This document shows, in pieces, positions 1-9,100 of a stretch of 36,448 bases of DNA; position 1 is the stretch's first letter, and each line of letters opens with the position of its first letter. Source of the stretch: an uncultured Candidatus Poseidoniales archaeon (GTDB lineage Archaea; Thermoplasmatota; Poseidoniia; Poseidoniales; Thalassarchaeaceae); assembly GCA_902573085.1 (NCBI GenBank), contig CACGHY010000011.1, forward strand, positions 1 to 36,448. The letters are read 5' to 3'. The notes under the pieces are model-generated. The model was not told where the DNA came from. It saw nothing but the letters and a program-made list of their open reading frames with translations, and did not search any database. A program made the position numbers and the translations under genes.

Positions 1-1
1 C

Positions 2-1027
2 GGTCTAACCGTGGAGAGTCTAGATCCCCTGTTCTCGGGTCTTAGAGAAAATTTAGCACCTCTGATCAAGGAAATAGTGGACAGATCCGAAGGTCCAGAC
101 CTCTCATGGGTCACAGAAAACACATGGAGTCAGGCAGCACAAGAAGATTTGAGTCAAAGTGTTTCTGAGGCAATAGGTTTCGACTTCGGAGCAGGAAGGA
201 GGGATCTGTCTACTCACCCTTTCTGTGGAGGTCCCAATCCCGACGACGTGCGGTGGACAACCCGCTATAGTGTTGAAGAGCCGTTCGGATCGCTGTTTGG
301 TTCTATGCATGAAACAGGTCACGGCACGTACGAACAGGGTAGACCTAGAGAGTTGGACTTCCAACCAGCAGGTAAAGCGAACGGTCTTGGAATTCACGAG
401 AGTCAAAGTCGCCTCTGGGAGAATCAGATAGGAAGGTCCAGGGAATTTTGTGAATGGTCCATCCCGTTGTGGAGGAAGTTCTTCCCGGAAAATATGAACG
501 AAGTCAGTGCAGAGCAACTGTGGCAGGCAGTTAATTTGGTGAAGCCTGGGTTAATTCGGGTGGATGCTGATGAGGCTACATACAATCTACACATCATGAT
601 CAGGTATGAGATCGAAAAGCAGCTCATTGCTGGCGAGATAGACGTAGATGATCTGCCGGATGCCTGGGATGAAATGTACCATGAATACTTGGGAATTAGA
701 GCTCCCAACAGTACACTGGGGGTTCTTCAGGATATTCACTGGTCAATGGGTGCAATCGGCTACTTCCCGACGTATACTCTAGGGAATCTGTATGCTGCTC
801 AACTACTCGAGTCAGCCAGAAAGGACCTCCAGGAACATGATACTCATATCAGGGAAGGGAACTTCTCCCCGTTACTAGAATGGATGAGGGATAATGTTCA
901 CTCAAGGGGGAGTGTGCTGGAGCCAGCGGAGCTAATCAAGGAAGCAACCGGACAGTACCCTTCTCCTGATGCTTTCATTAGATACCTCGGTTCTAAGGTT
1001 GAGAGGCTTTACGGCATTAGTGCTTAG
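2..1027 (+). CDS. M32 family metallocarboxypeptidase, C-terminal part (cut by window edge)
   Basis: This is the C-terminal two thirds of a thermostable carboxypeptidase 1 (Taq carboxypeptidase, peptidase family M32), a cytoplasmic zinc enzyme that removes C-terminal residues from peptides. Counting from the GTG at position 11, the zinc motif HETGH lies at residues 100-104 and the third-ligand motif HESQSR at about 129-134. Other family signatures are HPF, DVRWTTRY, IRVDADE and the late GVLQDIHW. M32 proteins are usually near 500 residues with HEXXH near residue 260. Only about 338 residues are present and the frame is open to the left edge, so roughly 160 residues are missing and the GTG at 11 is not a real start. 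The next gene follows after 16 bases, suggesting co-transcription. The family call is firm; the true start lies outside the window. Confidence 0.93.
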   Translation, partial: GLTVESLDPLFSGLRENLAPLIKEIVDRSEGPDLSWVTENTWSQAAQEDLSQSVSEAIGFDFGAGRRDLSTHPFCGGPNPDDVRWTTRYSVEEPFGSLFGSMHETGHGTYEQGRPRELDFQPAGKANGLGIHESQSRLWENQIGRSREFCEWSIPLWRKFFPENMNEVSAEQLWQAVNLVKPGLIRVDADEATYNLHIMIRYEIEKQLIAGEIDVDDLPDAWDEMYHEYLGIRAPNSTLGVLQDIHWSMGAIGYFPTYTLGNLYAAQLLESARKDLQEHDTHIREGNFSPLLEWMRDNVHSRGSVLEPAELIKEATGQYPSPDAFIRYLGSKVERLYGISA

Positions 1028-1043
1028 AAGATCTGGAGTTCAC

Positions 1044-2129
1044 ATGACAAAATCCAATCTAATTGACTACTCCTCCCTAGTCAGGGTGATTGGGGCCGAG
1101 TGTGCCTTTGTCAGAGTCTCAGGTGAGTTACTGGTATCGGGTTCCAAATCAGGAGAAGTTGCTTGTTGGGAGTTGAGAAGTGGTAAAGAGATGTGGAGAT
1201 CTAAATTCGAAGGCCCTTGTTCCAATGCTGACTCCAACAAAGATTTCCTGTTCGTCACAGAGTCGGATAGAGTTCATGCAATTATGCTGGCCTCCGGAGA
1301 AGAGGTCTGGTGCGTTGAGCTGGAGGGTTCGAGCGATCTTGTTAGAATTTCATCGGAAGGCATTTTGGTGACTTCGTCGGTCTATAACTTCGAGATTCAG
1401 GACTATTCAGAGGGATCGATATGGAAAATTGACTATGACGGAAAAGTTAGCTGGAAGGAGGAAACGATAGGGAGAGCGTGGTCTCTTTCTGATTATCAAG
1501 GACAAGCGGTCATGGGCCTTAGTAGGCCTAAGTGCGGATATGCTATCGCATCCGAAACAGGGATTGAATATCTTGAACTGGAAGAAAAAAAGCCGGTAAC
1601 TGCTGGATGTAAATTAGACAATGGGGGGATGGTTTTCGGGCATAGCAACGGATCGGTGACTGAGATAAATGGAGGAGTCTGCTCTACAGTCAGCGTAGGA
1701 GACTCTGCCATCTGCGCAATGGATTGCAGGAGTAGTTGGGTCGTGGGGCTAGATTCTGGAGTGATTTCGACCAGCGAATCAGTAGGATCTTGGAACATAA
1801 AGTCCCTCGAATCAATTGACGTAGTTTCGTATGGTCCTTCGTTGGAAGGTAGCACAGGCATATGGTACTCATCTTGGAACGGCAAAGGAAGAGTTTTCCT
1901 AGTTGACTCTTTAGTTGGTGGTCTTCAGCTCGAGCTTTCTCACGGATCTAGAATAGTAACCTGTTTTGCTACGGAGGATTCGATTTGTTTTGGAGATATT
2001 AGCGGGTGCATACATGTAATCGAAGAGGAAGTTCTCCGGCGTCGTTTCGGAAGGCTCCCCGAAAAAGAAATCGAGTCTGAGAGAGAAGCGGAGCTTAGGA
2101 AGAAAATACGTGCACTGCGAGGTGCCTAA
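1044..2129 (+). CDS. PQQ/WD-like beta-propeller repeat protein
   Basis: A 361-residue protein made almost entirely of short beta-propeller repeats. Recurring units resemble PQQ-like or WD repeats, for example LLVSGSKSGEVACWELRSG and VHAIMLASGEEVWCVELEG, where a strand ending in a G-x-x-x-W/A pattern is followed by a turn and 'G.E.W'. There is no signal peptide or membrane segment, so it is probably a cytoplasmic scaffold. The last 35 residues are highly charged and helical (ending EAELRKKIRALRGA). I chose the ATG at 1044 over the upstream in-frame ATG at 969: 969 would overlap the peptidase by 59 bases, while 1044 is preceded by a GGAG Shine-Dalgarno-like element at a suitable distance. It sits 16 bases after the M32 peptidase and probably shares its transcript. 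The specific function is unknown. Confidence 0.75.
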   Translation: MTKSNLIDYSSLVRVIGAECAFVRVSGELLVSGSKSGEVACWELRSGKEMWRSKFEGPCSNADSNKDFLFVTESDRVHAIMLASGEEVWCVELEGSSDLVRISSEGILVTSSVYNFEIQDYSEGSIWKIDYDGKVSWKEETIGRAWSLSDYQGQAVMGLSRPKCGYAIASETGIEYLELEEKKPVTAGCKLDNGGMVFGHSNGSVTEINGGVCSTVSVGDSAICAMDCRSSWVVGLDSGVISTSESVGSWNIKSLESIDVVSYGPSLEGSTGIWYSSWNGKGRVFLVDSLVGGLQLELSHGSRIVTCFATEDSICFGDISGCIHVIEEEVLRRRFGRLPEKEIESEREAELRKKIRALRGA

Positions 2130-2175
2130 TTTGCAGTGGAAAAACACACCAATATACCCCTATTTCCAGTGAACT

Positions 2176-2186
2176 GCTCTAATATA
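2176..2186 (+). promoter_or_regulatory. possible TATA element for the structured RNA
   Basis: An AT-rich element (CTCTAATATAG) lies about 25-30 bases upstream of where the hairpin-rich region begins, the spacing expected for an archaeal TATA box. The assignment rests on spacing and composition only; no purine-rich BRE is obvious. Confidence 0.3.
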
Positions 2187-2204
2187 GACGAAATGTTTAT
2201 GAGC

Positions 2205-2800
2205 CATCCATCACCCTGTGTTCTTTGCCGCTCCGGGGGAGTGGTGTGAGGGCGCTTCGGCGTGACTCGCGGGCCACAAAAACCGAGCCCCGAATCCGGG
2301 GCGGTAGAACCGATTTCCGAAAGGAAATCGGGGATAGGCCAGAGCGTCTGTGGACGCAAAGGCCACGGCGAATAAATCGGACAAACTGGAGGTAACGAAG
2401 GGGAGAGCGAGTTATAAGCTGAAGAGATACACATGCGTAGGGGGATGAGAATGAACCTGGGTCATGTAGGTGGGGAACGAGGCGGAGATAACCAGACGCA
2501 AGGAAGGGGAGGTAAACCTAAGGAAACACCAGGCAACGAGGGCGGGGAGACCCGTGGAGGAGCCAGTATCGAGACGTGAAAGGAAATGCGGAGACGAAGT
2601 ACCAGAAGCGGATACGGCAAATGAAAGGGAGATCTATCATTTGTCGGAAAATGACAAAGGAAGAGCGTGAAGTTCCGGAGTCGTCTACCCGGGGAATCCC
2701 GGGCCTTCGGGCCCGGGTGACACCCGGACCCTGCGGAGTTAACAGGGGGGGAAGCTCCCCCATGTGCGGAACCCCCTGTTGCTCCCACCTGACATCGGCC
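2205..2800 (+). ncRNA. candidate large structured non-coding RNA, class unknown
   Basis: The 700-base gap between the propeller gene and the fumarase has no credible protein gene but is dense in stable hairpins. Those seen: 2252-2263 (UUCG loop); 2287-2302 (6-bp stem); 2310-2331 (9-bp stem, GAAA loop); 2337-2364 (nested stems, GGCC outside, GCGTC inside); 2543-2554 (GAGA loop); 2640-2658; 2698-2717 (8-bp stem, UUCG loop); and 2741-2780 (9-bp outer stem). GNRA and C(UUCG)G loops appear in functional form only when the plus strand is read, which sets the strand. A 7-of-8 pairing between 2243-2250 and 2782-2789 could close the molecule. The middle (2390-2670) is strongly purine-rich. I looked for RNase P and SRP RNA core motifs and did not find them. 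The ends are approximate. Confidence 0.6.
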
Positions 2801-2833
2801 CAAGAATTTTCTAAACACTAGTGGAACTATTGC

Positions 2834-4435
2834 TTATTCGCTTGGACCGGTCATATCACTTGGTCTGACCCATTCTTCGAACTGCTCTTTACTCACCAAT
2901 TCAAGCTCAATAGCACTTTGTCTGAGAGTTAGGCCTTTCTCATGGGCATTTTTGGCAATCTTGGCCGCATTGTCGTATCCGATGTGTGGATTTAGAGCGG
3001 TTACTAACATTAATGATTTCTCGAGGTGTTCGGTAATCTTTGCTTCGTTTGCACTTAGTCCGAGTATGCAATTTTCTGAGAAAGATACACAACTATCTGA
3101 TAGCAATCTTGTGCTATGCAGTAGATTATGTATCATCATCGGCTTGAAGACATTCAATTCGAAGTTTCCCTGACTTCCACCGATGGAGATGGCAACATGG
3201 TTCCCCATTACTTGGCAACAGACCATAGTCATGGCCTCAGATTGTGTTGGATTTACCTTGCCGGGCATAATACTAGAGCCAGGTTCGTTCGCTGGCAGGG
3301 ATAGTTCTCCAAAACCACATCGAGGTCCGGATCCAAGCCATCTCACATCATTGGCTATCTTCATCAACGAGGCAGATAGTGTATTTAGAGCGCCCGAAGC
3401 AGCTACTATGGCATCGTGAGCCGCTAATTGTGCGAACTTGTTCTCTGCACTGATAAATGGTAGGCCGGTCTTTTCTGATATTTTTTTGGCGACTATTTCT
3501 GCAAAATCTGGATGAGTGTTGAGACCGGTTCCAACTGCTGTCCCTCCTAGTGCTATTTCGTACAAATCGTTCAGAGTCGTTTCAATTCTTACTAAATCTG
3601 CATCCAACATCGACACGTAAGCACCGAACTCCTGTCCGAGGGTTAGCGGAACGGCATCCATGAGGTGGGTTCGACCGATTTTGACTATGTCGGAGAATTC
3701 TGCCTCCTTTTCCGCTAGAGAATGTCGAAGTTTCATTACTGAAGGAATTAATTGATGTTGTATTTCTTCGGCTGCAGCGATGTGCATTGCTGTTGGAAAC
3801 GTATCATTACTAGACTGCGCTTTGTTTACATGATCATTTGGATGTACTGGAGACTTACTGCCCAGCTTTCCTCCAGAAATCTCAATTGCCCTATTCGCAA
3901 CAACCTCGTTCGCGTTCATGTTTGTCTGAGTCCCAGAACCCGTCTGCCAAATTCTGAGAGGGAAATGAGAGTCTAGACTCCCAGAAATTACCTCTTCGCA
4001 TGCTTCTGAAACTAGTTTCCCAATATCATCTTCTAGCACTCCGAGCTCGACATTTGTCTCCGCAGCTGCCTGCTTTAGTATTCCAAATGCACGGATCAAA
4101 GATCTGGGCATTTTATCTTCTCCTATATCGAAGTTGATCAGGGATCTTGCCGTTTGCGCCCCATAGTATCTATCGGCTGGAACTTCTATCTCCCCCATCG
4201 TATCTATCTCAACCCTAACTGTGAGGTTGGTCTTGTTCGGTTTGCGAGGCTCTATCTCACCGGAGTTGGTCTTATTGATAATAGCTCCATAAAGGGAGTT
4301 TTCAATCATTTTAGAAATAGTGGCAGATCTTCCTTCCCCTCTACCCTTACCTACTCTAGCGTCCAATCTTCTTGCAATATCCTCAGGAATACTGACTGAA
4401 ATTATTCTACGATCGCCGACTCGATGCTTTGCCAT
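2834..4435 (-). CDS. fumC: class II fumarate hydratase with N-terminal ribbon-helix-helix domain
   Basis: Catalyses reversible hydration of fumarate to malate in the TCA cycle. The enzyme part (about residues 75-533) is a standard class II fumarase: it opens with [20 protein letters not shown], carries [20 protein letters not shown], TGxNTHPDF, and the catalytic SS loop [13 protein letters not shown] near residue 389. Family members are about 460 residues; this one is 533. The extra N-terminus (about residues 9-50) reads as a ribbon-helix-helix DNA-binding domain: the strand RRIISVSIP, helix [11 protein letters not shown], then [16 protein letters not shown], followed by a polar linker. The only in-frame start-type codons between the first ATG and the fumarase core are a TTG and an ATG inside the RHH region, and an ATG inside the conserved DTMG motif, so a separate fumarase start is unlikely. 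Its own promoter lies immediately upstream. The fumarase call is very firm; the RHH call is strong by pattern. Confidence 0.95.
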   Translation of the reverse strand: MAKHRVGDRRIISVSIPEDIARRLDARVGKGRGEGRSATISKMIENSLYGAIINKTNSGEIEPRKPNKTNLTVRVEIDTMGEIEVPADRYYGAQTARSLINFDIGEDKMPRSLIRAFGILKQAAAETNVELGVLEDDIGKLVSEACEEVISGSLDSHFPLRIWQTGSGTQTNMNANEVVANRAIEISGGKLGSKSPVHPNDHVNKAQSSNDTFPTAMHIAAAEEIQHQLIPSVMKLRHSLAEKEAEFSDIVKIGRTHLMDAVPLTLGQEFGAYVSMLDADLVRIETTLNDLYEIALGGTAVGTGLNTHPDFAEIVAKKISEKTGLPFISAENKFAQLAAHDAIVAASGALNTLSASLMKIANDVRWLGSGPRCGFGELSLPANEPGSSIMPGKVNPTQSEAMTMVCCQVMGNHVAISIGGSQGNFELNVFKPMMIHNLLHSTRLLSDSCVSFSENCILGLSANEAKITEHLEKSLMLVTALNPHIGYDNAAKIAKNAHEKGLTLRQSAIELELVSKEQFEEWVRPSDMTGPSE

Positions 4436-4443
4436 GTATAATC

Positions 4444-4468
4444 TATTAATAACTTATTAATAAATATA
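4444..4468 (-). promoter_or_regulatory. fumarase promoter with two TATTAATAA sites 11 bp apart
   Basis: Two identical TATTAATAA copies (4444-4452 and 4455-4463) are spaced 11 bp start to start, about one helical turn. The second is the core of the perfect palindrome TTATTAATAA (4454-4463). Read on the minus strand, a TATA-like TATATTTA (4461-4468) lies 26-33 bases upstream of the ATG, as in a leaderless archaeal promoter. The repeats fill the space between TATA box and start codon, where a bound repressor would block initiation. The downstream protein carries an RHH domain, and RHH proteins typically bind short tandem or inverted sites, so autoregulation is a reasonable inference. Confidence 0.5.
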
Positions 4469-4486
4469 GTTACCATAGTTTAGTAA

Positions 4487-4969
4487 TTAGACTCTTTCTA
4501 CAGTGATGATCTTCTGTGGCGATATCGGTCTATCTCCAGGACGAGTCTCTGTGGACTCGATCTTTCTGACTGCTTCCATCCCCTTAGCAACCTCGCCGAA
4601 AACAGCGTGGTTTCCATCAAGCCATGGTGTGGGTACTGTAGTAAGGAAGAACTGGGAACCCCCTGTATCTCGTCCTGCGTTTGCCATTGAGAAAATCCCT
4701 GGCTTGTCGTGTTTCTTTGCTAATGCAGATTGCTCACATGGTATTTTCCAACCTGGACCTCCAGTACCGGCCCTCCCATTGTTTGCATCGCTCGAATGAG
4801 GGCATCCTCCTTGGATCATGAAATCCTTGATTACTCTGTGGAAGTGCAATCCATCATAGAAGCCATCATCTACTAGTTTCAGGAAATTGTTCGTTGTCTC
4901 TGGGCATTCCTCCGTATACAGTTTAATGTCTATCTCTCCAGCACTTGTTGTCATCCTTACGTATGTCAT
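4487..4969 (-). CDS. peptidyl-prolyl cis-trans isomerase, cyclophilin type
   Basis: A 160-residue single-domain cyclophilin that isomerises Xaa-Pro bonds and assists protein folding in the cytoplasm. Family signatures are clear: FHRVIKDFMIQGG holds the catalytic Arg, then GSQFFLTTVPTPWLDGNHAVFG with the Gln, Phe, Trp and His positions of the active site. No signal peptide is present. I start it at the ATG at 4969 (MTYVRMTTSAG); the frame can be extended to a TTG at 4996, but the extra residues are not part of the fold, and an AT-rich element (about 4992-5000) sits about 28 bases upstream of 4969, fitting a leaderless promoter. It lies 45 bases downstream of the tRNA-binding protein gene on the same strand. 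Confidence 0.93.
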   Translation of the reverse strand: MTYVRMTTSAGEIDIKLYTEECPETTNNFLKLVDDGFYDGLHFHRVIKDFMIQGGCPHSSDANNGRAGTGGPGWKIPCEQSALAKKHDKPGIFSMANAGRDTGGSQFFLTTVPTPWLDGNHAVFGEVAKGMEAVRKIESTETRPGDRPISPQKIITVERV

Positions 4970-5014
4970 AATGCAAACATGAAAAAGCAGGTTCAATATG
5001 GTATTGTAATAGAA

Positions 5015-5413
5015 CTATGCAACTGTTGAGCCGGGCAGGGTCCCTTCTGGGGCCTCCAACAGTCTAACTGTACCATCTGAATCTAGAGCACCCAAGACAA
5101 GGAATTGGGAAACGAAGCCCGTGGGTAGTGTCTTCTCTCCTAGGTTGATAGCGGCTACTACGATTCTTCCAATTAATTCCGAACGGGAGTAGTTTGTAAT
5201 CTGAGCTGAGCTCCATAATCTTCCAACTATTGGTCCAAAATTTACTCTAATCTTGTAAGAAGGCTTTTTCATCTCTGGGAATTCCTGAACATCATCAATT
5301 ATTCCGGTTCTCATATCTAAAGAAAGAAATTCTCCAATTCCGATATACTCCTTTCTCTCTAGTTTGGAAGGGTGGTATGGCAGATTTTTTTGATCGATAT
5401 CGTGCTGTCCCAT
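5015..5413 (-). CDS. tRNA-binding OB-fold domain protein (CsaA/EMAP-II type)
   Basis: A 132-residue protein matching the stand-alone tRNA-binding OB-fold family, related to CsaA, the C-terminal domain of some methionyl-tRNA synthetases and Arc1p. Visible family features are LDMRTGIIDDVQEFPEMKKP near the start (the usual 'vd.RVG.I..v..hP.a.kL' strand), YKIRVNFG, a central SELIGRIVVAAINLG and the late FVSQFLVLGA. It probably binds tRNA-like structures or acts as a chaperone; the sequence alone does not decide between these. It begins 4 bases after the pyrE stop codon, so the two are almost certainly co-transcribed and translationally coupled. Confidence 0.85.
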   Translation of the reverse strand: MGQHDIDQKNLPYHPSKLERKEYIGIGEFLSLDMRTGIIDDVQEFPEMKKPSYKIRVNFGPIVGRLWSSAQITNYSRSELIGRIVVAAINLGEKTLPTGFVSQFLVLGALDSDGTVRLLEAPEGTLPGSTVA

Positions 5414-5417
5414 CTCT

Positions 5418-6002
5418 TCAACTCGCGATATCTGACTTGAGAGTGAGAGGAATCAAGTTTATGCCAGCCTCATTGAAGGCTTTCAGCCCTCCCTCTTGCC
5501 TATCTAGTATAGTGATACAGCAGACCACATCACAACCCATCTTATTGAGCATTCCTGCCGCCTTCAAAGCAGAGCCCCCGGTAGTTGTGACGTCCTCAAG
5601 AAGAACTACTCTATTACCTGGCTGTAAACTAGATCCTTCTATCCCGGGGGGGTTTCCAGTCTTTCTCCCGCCCCTTCCCTTAGGTTCCTTCCTAACGATG
5701 AAGCCTCTCAATGAGGACCCCTTTTCTGCCTTGGCGATTGAAATTCCTGTTAACGGTACAGCACCTAATTCGAGGCCTCCAACTGCATCTACCTCTCCTA
5801 ACTTCTTAATTTGATCATGAATTAGGACACCAAGAAGATGAGCGCATTCCGGATCCATCATGACTGGTTTCATATCAAAGAAGTGCTTACTCTTCCTCCC
5901 ACTGGCTAATATGAAGCCCTCTTCCTCGGAGTAAAGATAAGCAAGATCGCGTATTCTTTCAATTAGTATTTCCCGAGCCTGTTCCGCCGATGTTGAGGTC
6001 AT
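5418..6002 (-). CDS. pyrE: orotate phosphoribosyltransferase
   Basis: Transfers the phosphoribosyl group of PRPP to orotate to form OMP in de novo pyrimidine synthesis. The PRPP-binding signature RVVLLEDVTTTGGSALKAA is intact, as is the N-terminal SGRKSKHFFDMKPVMM that binds orotate and PRPP. At 194 residues it has typical length. The mobile catalytic loop (about residues 120-145) is longer and more Gly/Pro-rich than usual, reading KGRGGRKTGNPPGIEGSSLQ. It is the first gene of a minus-strand group with the tRNA-binding protein (4-base gap). It is divergent from the DP2 polymerase gene, and the roughly 130 bases between the two chosen starts must hold both promoters. Confidence 0.95.
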   Translation of the reverse strand: MTSTSAEQAREILIERIRDLAYLYSEEEGFILASGRKSKHFFDMKPVMMDPECAHLLGVLIHDQIKKLGEVDAVGGLELGAVPLTGISIAKAEKGSSLRGFIVRKEPKGRGGRKTGNPPGIEGSSLQPGNRVVLLEDVTTTGGSALKAAGMLNKMGCDVVCCITILDRQEGGLKAFNEAGINLIPLTLKSDIAS

Positions 6003-6130
6003 TCTACCTCTTCTGGCCTAGACGTAATGTGATGAAGATTGCCTTCGTTGAGGTGGATTTAGAGCGGGATGACGGTGAATGTTCTTGGACGGTCTCTTCG
6101 GAGTGGGTAGTGTTGTTGCGAGGGGAAGGC

Positions 6131-9100
6131 ATGTTCAAAAACATCAGAGCCGAGGAATTAGATACAGAGAGGCTCGAGAATGAGCGTTCTAATTATTATG
6201 AATCTTTGGATAAGGAAATAGAGGAAGCGTACACAATAGCAGCAGAGGCAAAAAAGAAGGGTCTTGACTTTTCTGAGTCGATTGAGATTCCTAGAGCTTC
6301 GGATTTGGCCAGTAGAACCGAGAAGCTTCTGGAAGACCCGTACCTCTATGTTGACCCGGACAAGAAGAGTAAACGCAGGCTAAAAATTGAGGGGCAACTG
6401 AGGGAGCTGTTGCATGAGCACGACAGGGAAACCGCTGCAATCATGATTGCTATTCATGTTACAAAGGAGATGCATTCTGCAACTGGTGACAGGAGGAGAG
6501 CGATTGATTCCGGACTGAGAGTGGGATTGGCGGTCCTTACTGAGGCTGTCTTAGTGGCTCCATTGGACGGTATAGGGGAAGTCAGGATAATGAGCAACTC
6601 GGATGGCTCTGAGTTTCTTTCAATCGATTTTTGCGGCCCCATTAGGGCTGCAGGAGGAACTGCTCAGGCTCTAGGAGTATTGATTGGTGACATCCTGAGA
6701 AGGGAGATAGGCGTGGGTAGGTACATCCCAACGGTTCCTGAAGTAGAGAGGGTGAAGGAGGAGTTCGGGCTTTATCGTGCGAATCTCCAGTTTAAACCAG
6801 AACCAGAAGAGACTGACCTAATTGTCAGAGAGTGCCCTGTAATGATCAACGGCGAAGAGACCGAGAGAATGGAATGTGCGGGTTACAAGGAAGTCCGGAA
6901 CATAATCAATGAAAATGGTTCTTTCAGAACTAGAGTAAGGGGAGGGGTGATGCTAGTAATCGCAGAGGGTCTGTGCCTCAAGGCGCCGAAAATCCGTAGT
7001 CACACTGAGAGATTGAGAGTTCCAGGGTGGGATTTCATCTCAAAATTCGCTGACAAGAAGAAGGGTGGAGAGTCGGAAACTGCCGAATTGAAAAGTAGGG
7101 TTCTGGAAAAAGAAGGGAGATACATGGAAGACGTGATTGCTGGTAGGCCTGTTTTTGGAGAACCACGAGAACCCGGGGGATTTAGACTAAGATATGGCAG
7201 GAGTAGGGCAACAGGACTTGCAGCGGCTGGTTTAAACCCGATTACAATGGAAGCATTAGGAGGGTTCCTATCGGTAGGAACGCAAATGAAGATCGAAGGA
7301 CCAGGAAAGGCCTGTGCAGTTACGCCATGTGTAGATATTGATGGTCCGACCGTTCTGCTGAGAAACGGGGAATTCGTCAGAGTCAGGGACCAAGAGGAGT
7401 GGAAGAGGTGTGAAGGGGACTTGGTCTCGATTTGGGATGCCGGAGAAATTCTACTCGGATATGGGGAATTCCTGGAGAACAACAAACCGCTATCTCCGTC
7501 TTCGTATTCTATAGATTGGTGGTCAGTCGATCTCGCAGATTCTATTGACTCGCATGAGAAGATTGAGTCTTTCTCTAAGATAATTGGGGTCAAAGCTGGG
7601 AAATTACCACCTGGAATGCCATTCAATGGCGCAATTAATCGTGGAGGTGAATCCAGATTTGAAAGATCTTTGAGGAGGAGAGGTTGGATTTCCTATCTGA
7701 AAAGTTTAGACCTATCTTGGGATAAGGTCAAACAAATATGTGAGAGATTTGGAACTGCTGTCCCTCCTCCATGGAATCTATGGTGGTCAGATTTGCCAAT
7801 TCAATTCTTACCTCGTTTGGCTGATGAAATTGTATCTAATGGGAAGATCGAGGAATCTTCCCTGAGAATAGAGAAATCGGTGGAGGGTTGGCCCTACTCC
7901 TTCGATAATGATTCGATAGGGGTTGAAGATCCGATTCTCGGGGAGTGGCCTCGTTGGACAGAAGTCTACCGTCACGGATTGGTGAAATCATCATTGATGA
8001 CACTGGGGCTGGTTCACCGGCATGAGGGGTCTGATATCGTGATTCCTCTTCATTGGGAGGGTCTCTTGGATGGTTTGGGTCTCAGAGAAGCTGACGGGAG
8101 AGTCATAATCAGAAGAGAGGTTGATTCTCTGGTCTCCCAGGCAGTAGTAAAGGTGTCAGATTTATTGAATTCCGAAATTTCGGAAGGAGGGCAAAAGAGG
8201 GACTTTGACGACTATCTGGTTGATAGGTCGCTTAGTTTGGTCCGAAAGGTCTCGGAGCTTCCTAGATGGGAAGACTCTGTCCCTTGTAGAATTGGGGCAA
8301 GGATGGGTAGGCCCGAGAAGTCCGGGGTTAGAGAAATGAGTCCGATGGTTCACTCTCTCTTTCCGATTGGAGAAAACGGCGGGCCCCAGCGGTTGGTTTC
8401 TGAAGCATCCTCAAGAGGGGTTATCAGAGTGACCGTCGGTCCGAGGATTTGTCAAAAGTGTGGTAGGGAGACGCCACACGTAACTTGTCATCACCGACCG
8501 GACCCCAATGAACCAATAGAATGCGGAGGCAGGACCTTGGCAGGACCTTCAAGAAATAGGAGAGGTAGAAGGAAGGGAGAAATCACCGCGGTAAACCTAG
8601 GATCTATTCTGGAAGTAAAAAGGAGGAAACTTGGCCTGGACAGGATTCCCAGCAAAATCAAGGCAGTAAAGGGATTGGTCTCAAAGGACCAGGCTCCTGA
8701 GCAAATCGAGAAAGGGGTACTAAGAGGACTGCATGGTTTGTCTGTTTTCAGGGATGGAACCGCTAGATTCGATATGAGTGACGTCCCCGTGACTCATTTC
8801 AGGCCATCAGAGATCGGCACTCCGTGGAAGAGACTTGTTGAATTGGGATATAGTCACGATCACAACGGGGACCCACTGAAGAACGACAGGCAACTATTGG
8901 AGTTGCTCCCTCAAGACTTCATTCCTTCTAGATTAGCCTCCAATCATCTACTTTCAACATGCTCTTTTGTAGATGATCTTTTGATTAGATTCTACAAGAT
9001 GCCGGCATTCTACATGGCAAAGAACCTCGAAGACATTGTTGGCCATATCGCAATAGGTCTTGCACCCCATACTTCGGGAGGTGTAGCTTGCCGGATAATT

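Noticed and set aside
2205-2800. RNase P RNA or SRP (7S) RNA
   Set aside because: The GAGGAAAGTCC-like and ACAGAA-like cores of RNase P and the GGAA/AGCAGC loop of SRP helix 8 were not found, and the region is much longer than a normal archaeal SRP RNA. A covariance-model search is needed to be certain.
2126-2821. Several short open frames across the candidate RNA on both strands
   Set aside because: Their translations are low-complexity Pro/Arg/Gly-rich sequence produced by GC- and purine-rich hairpins, with no domain pattern or ribosome site.
5641-5660. Run of seven G inside pyrE as another frameshift site
   Set aside because: The PyrE frame reads through without a break and both flanking motifs are in the same frame.
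5990-6130. Longer N-terminus for DP2
   Set aside because: The conserved DP2 N-terminal region begins just after the ATG at 6131. The extension is possible, but has no family support and would place the start inside the divergent promoter region or pyrE.
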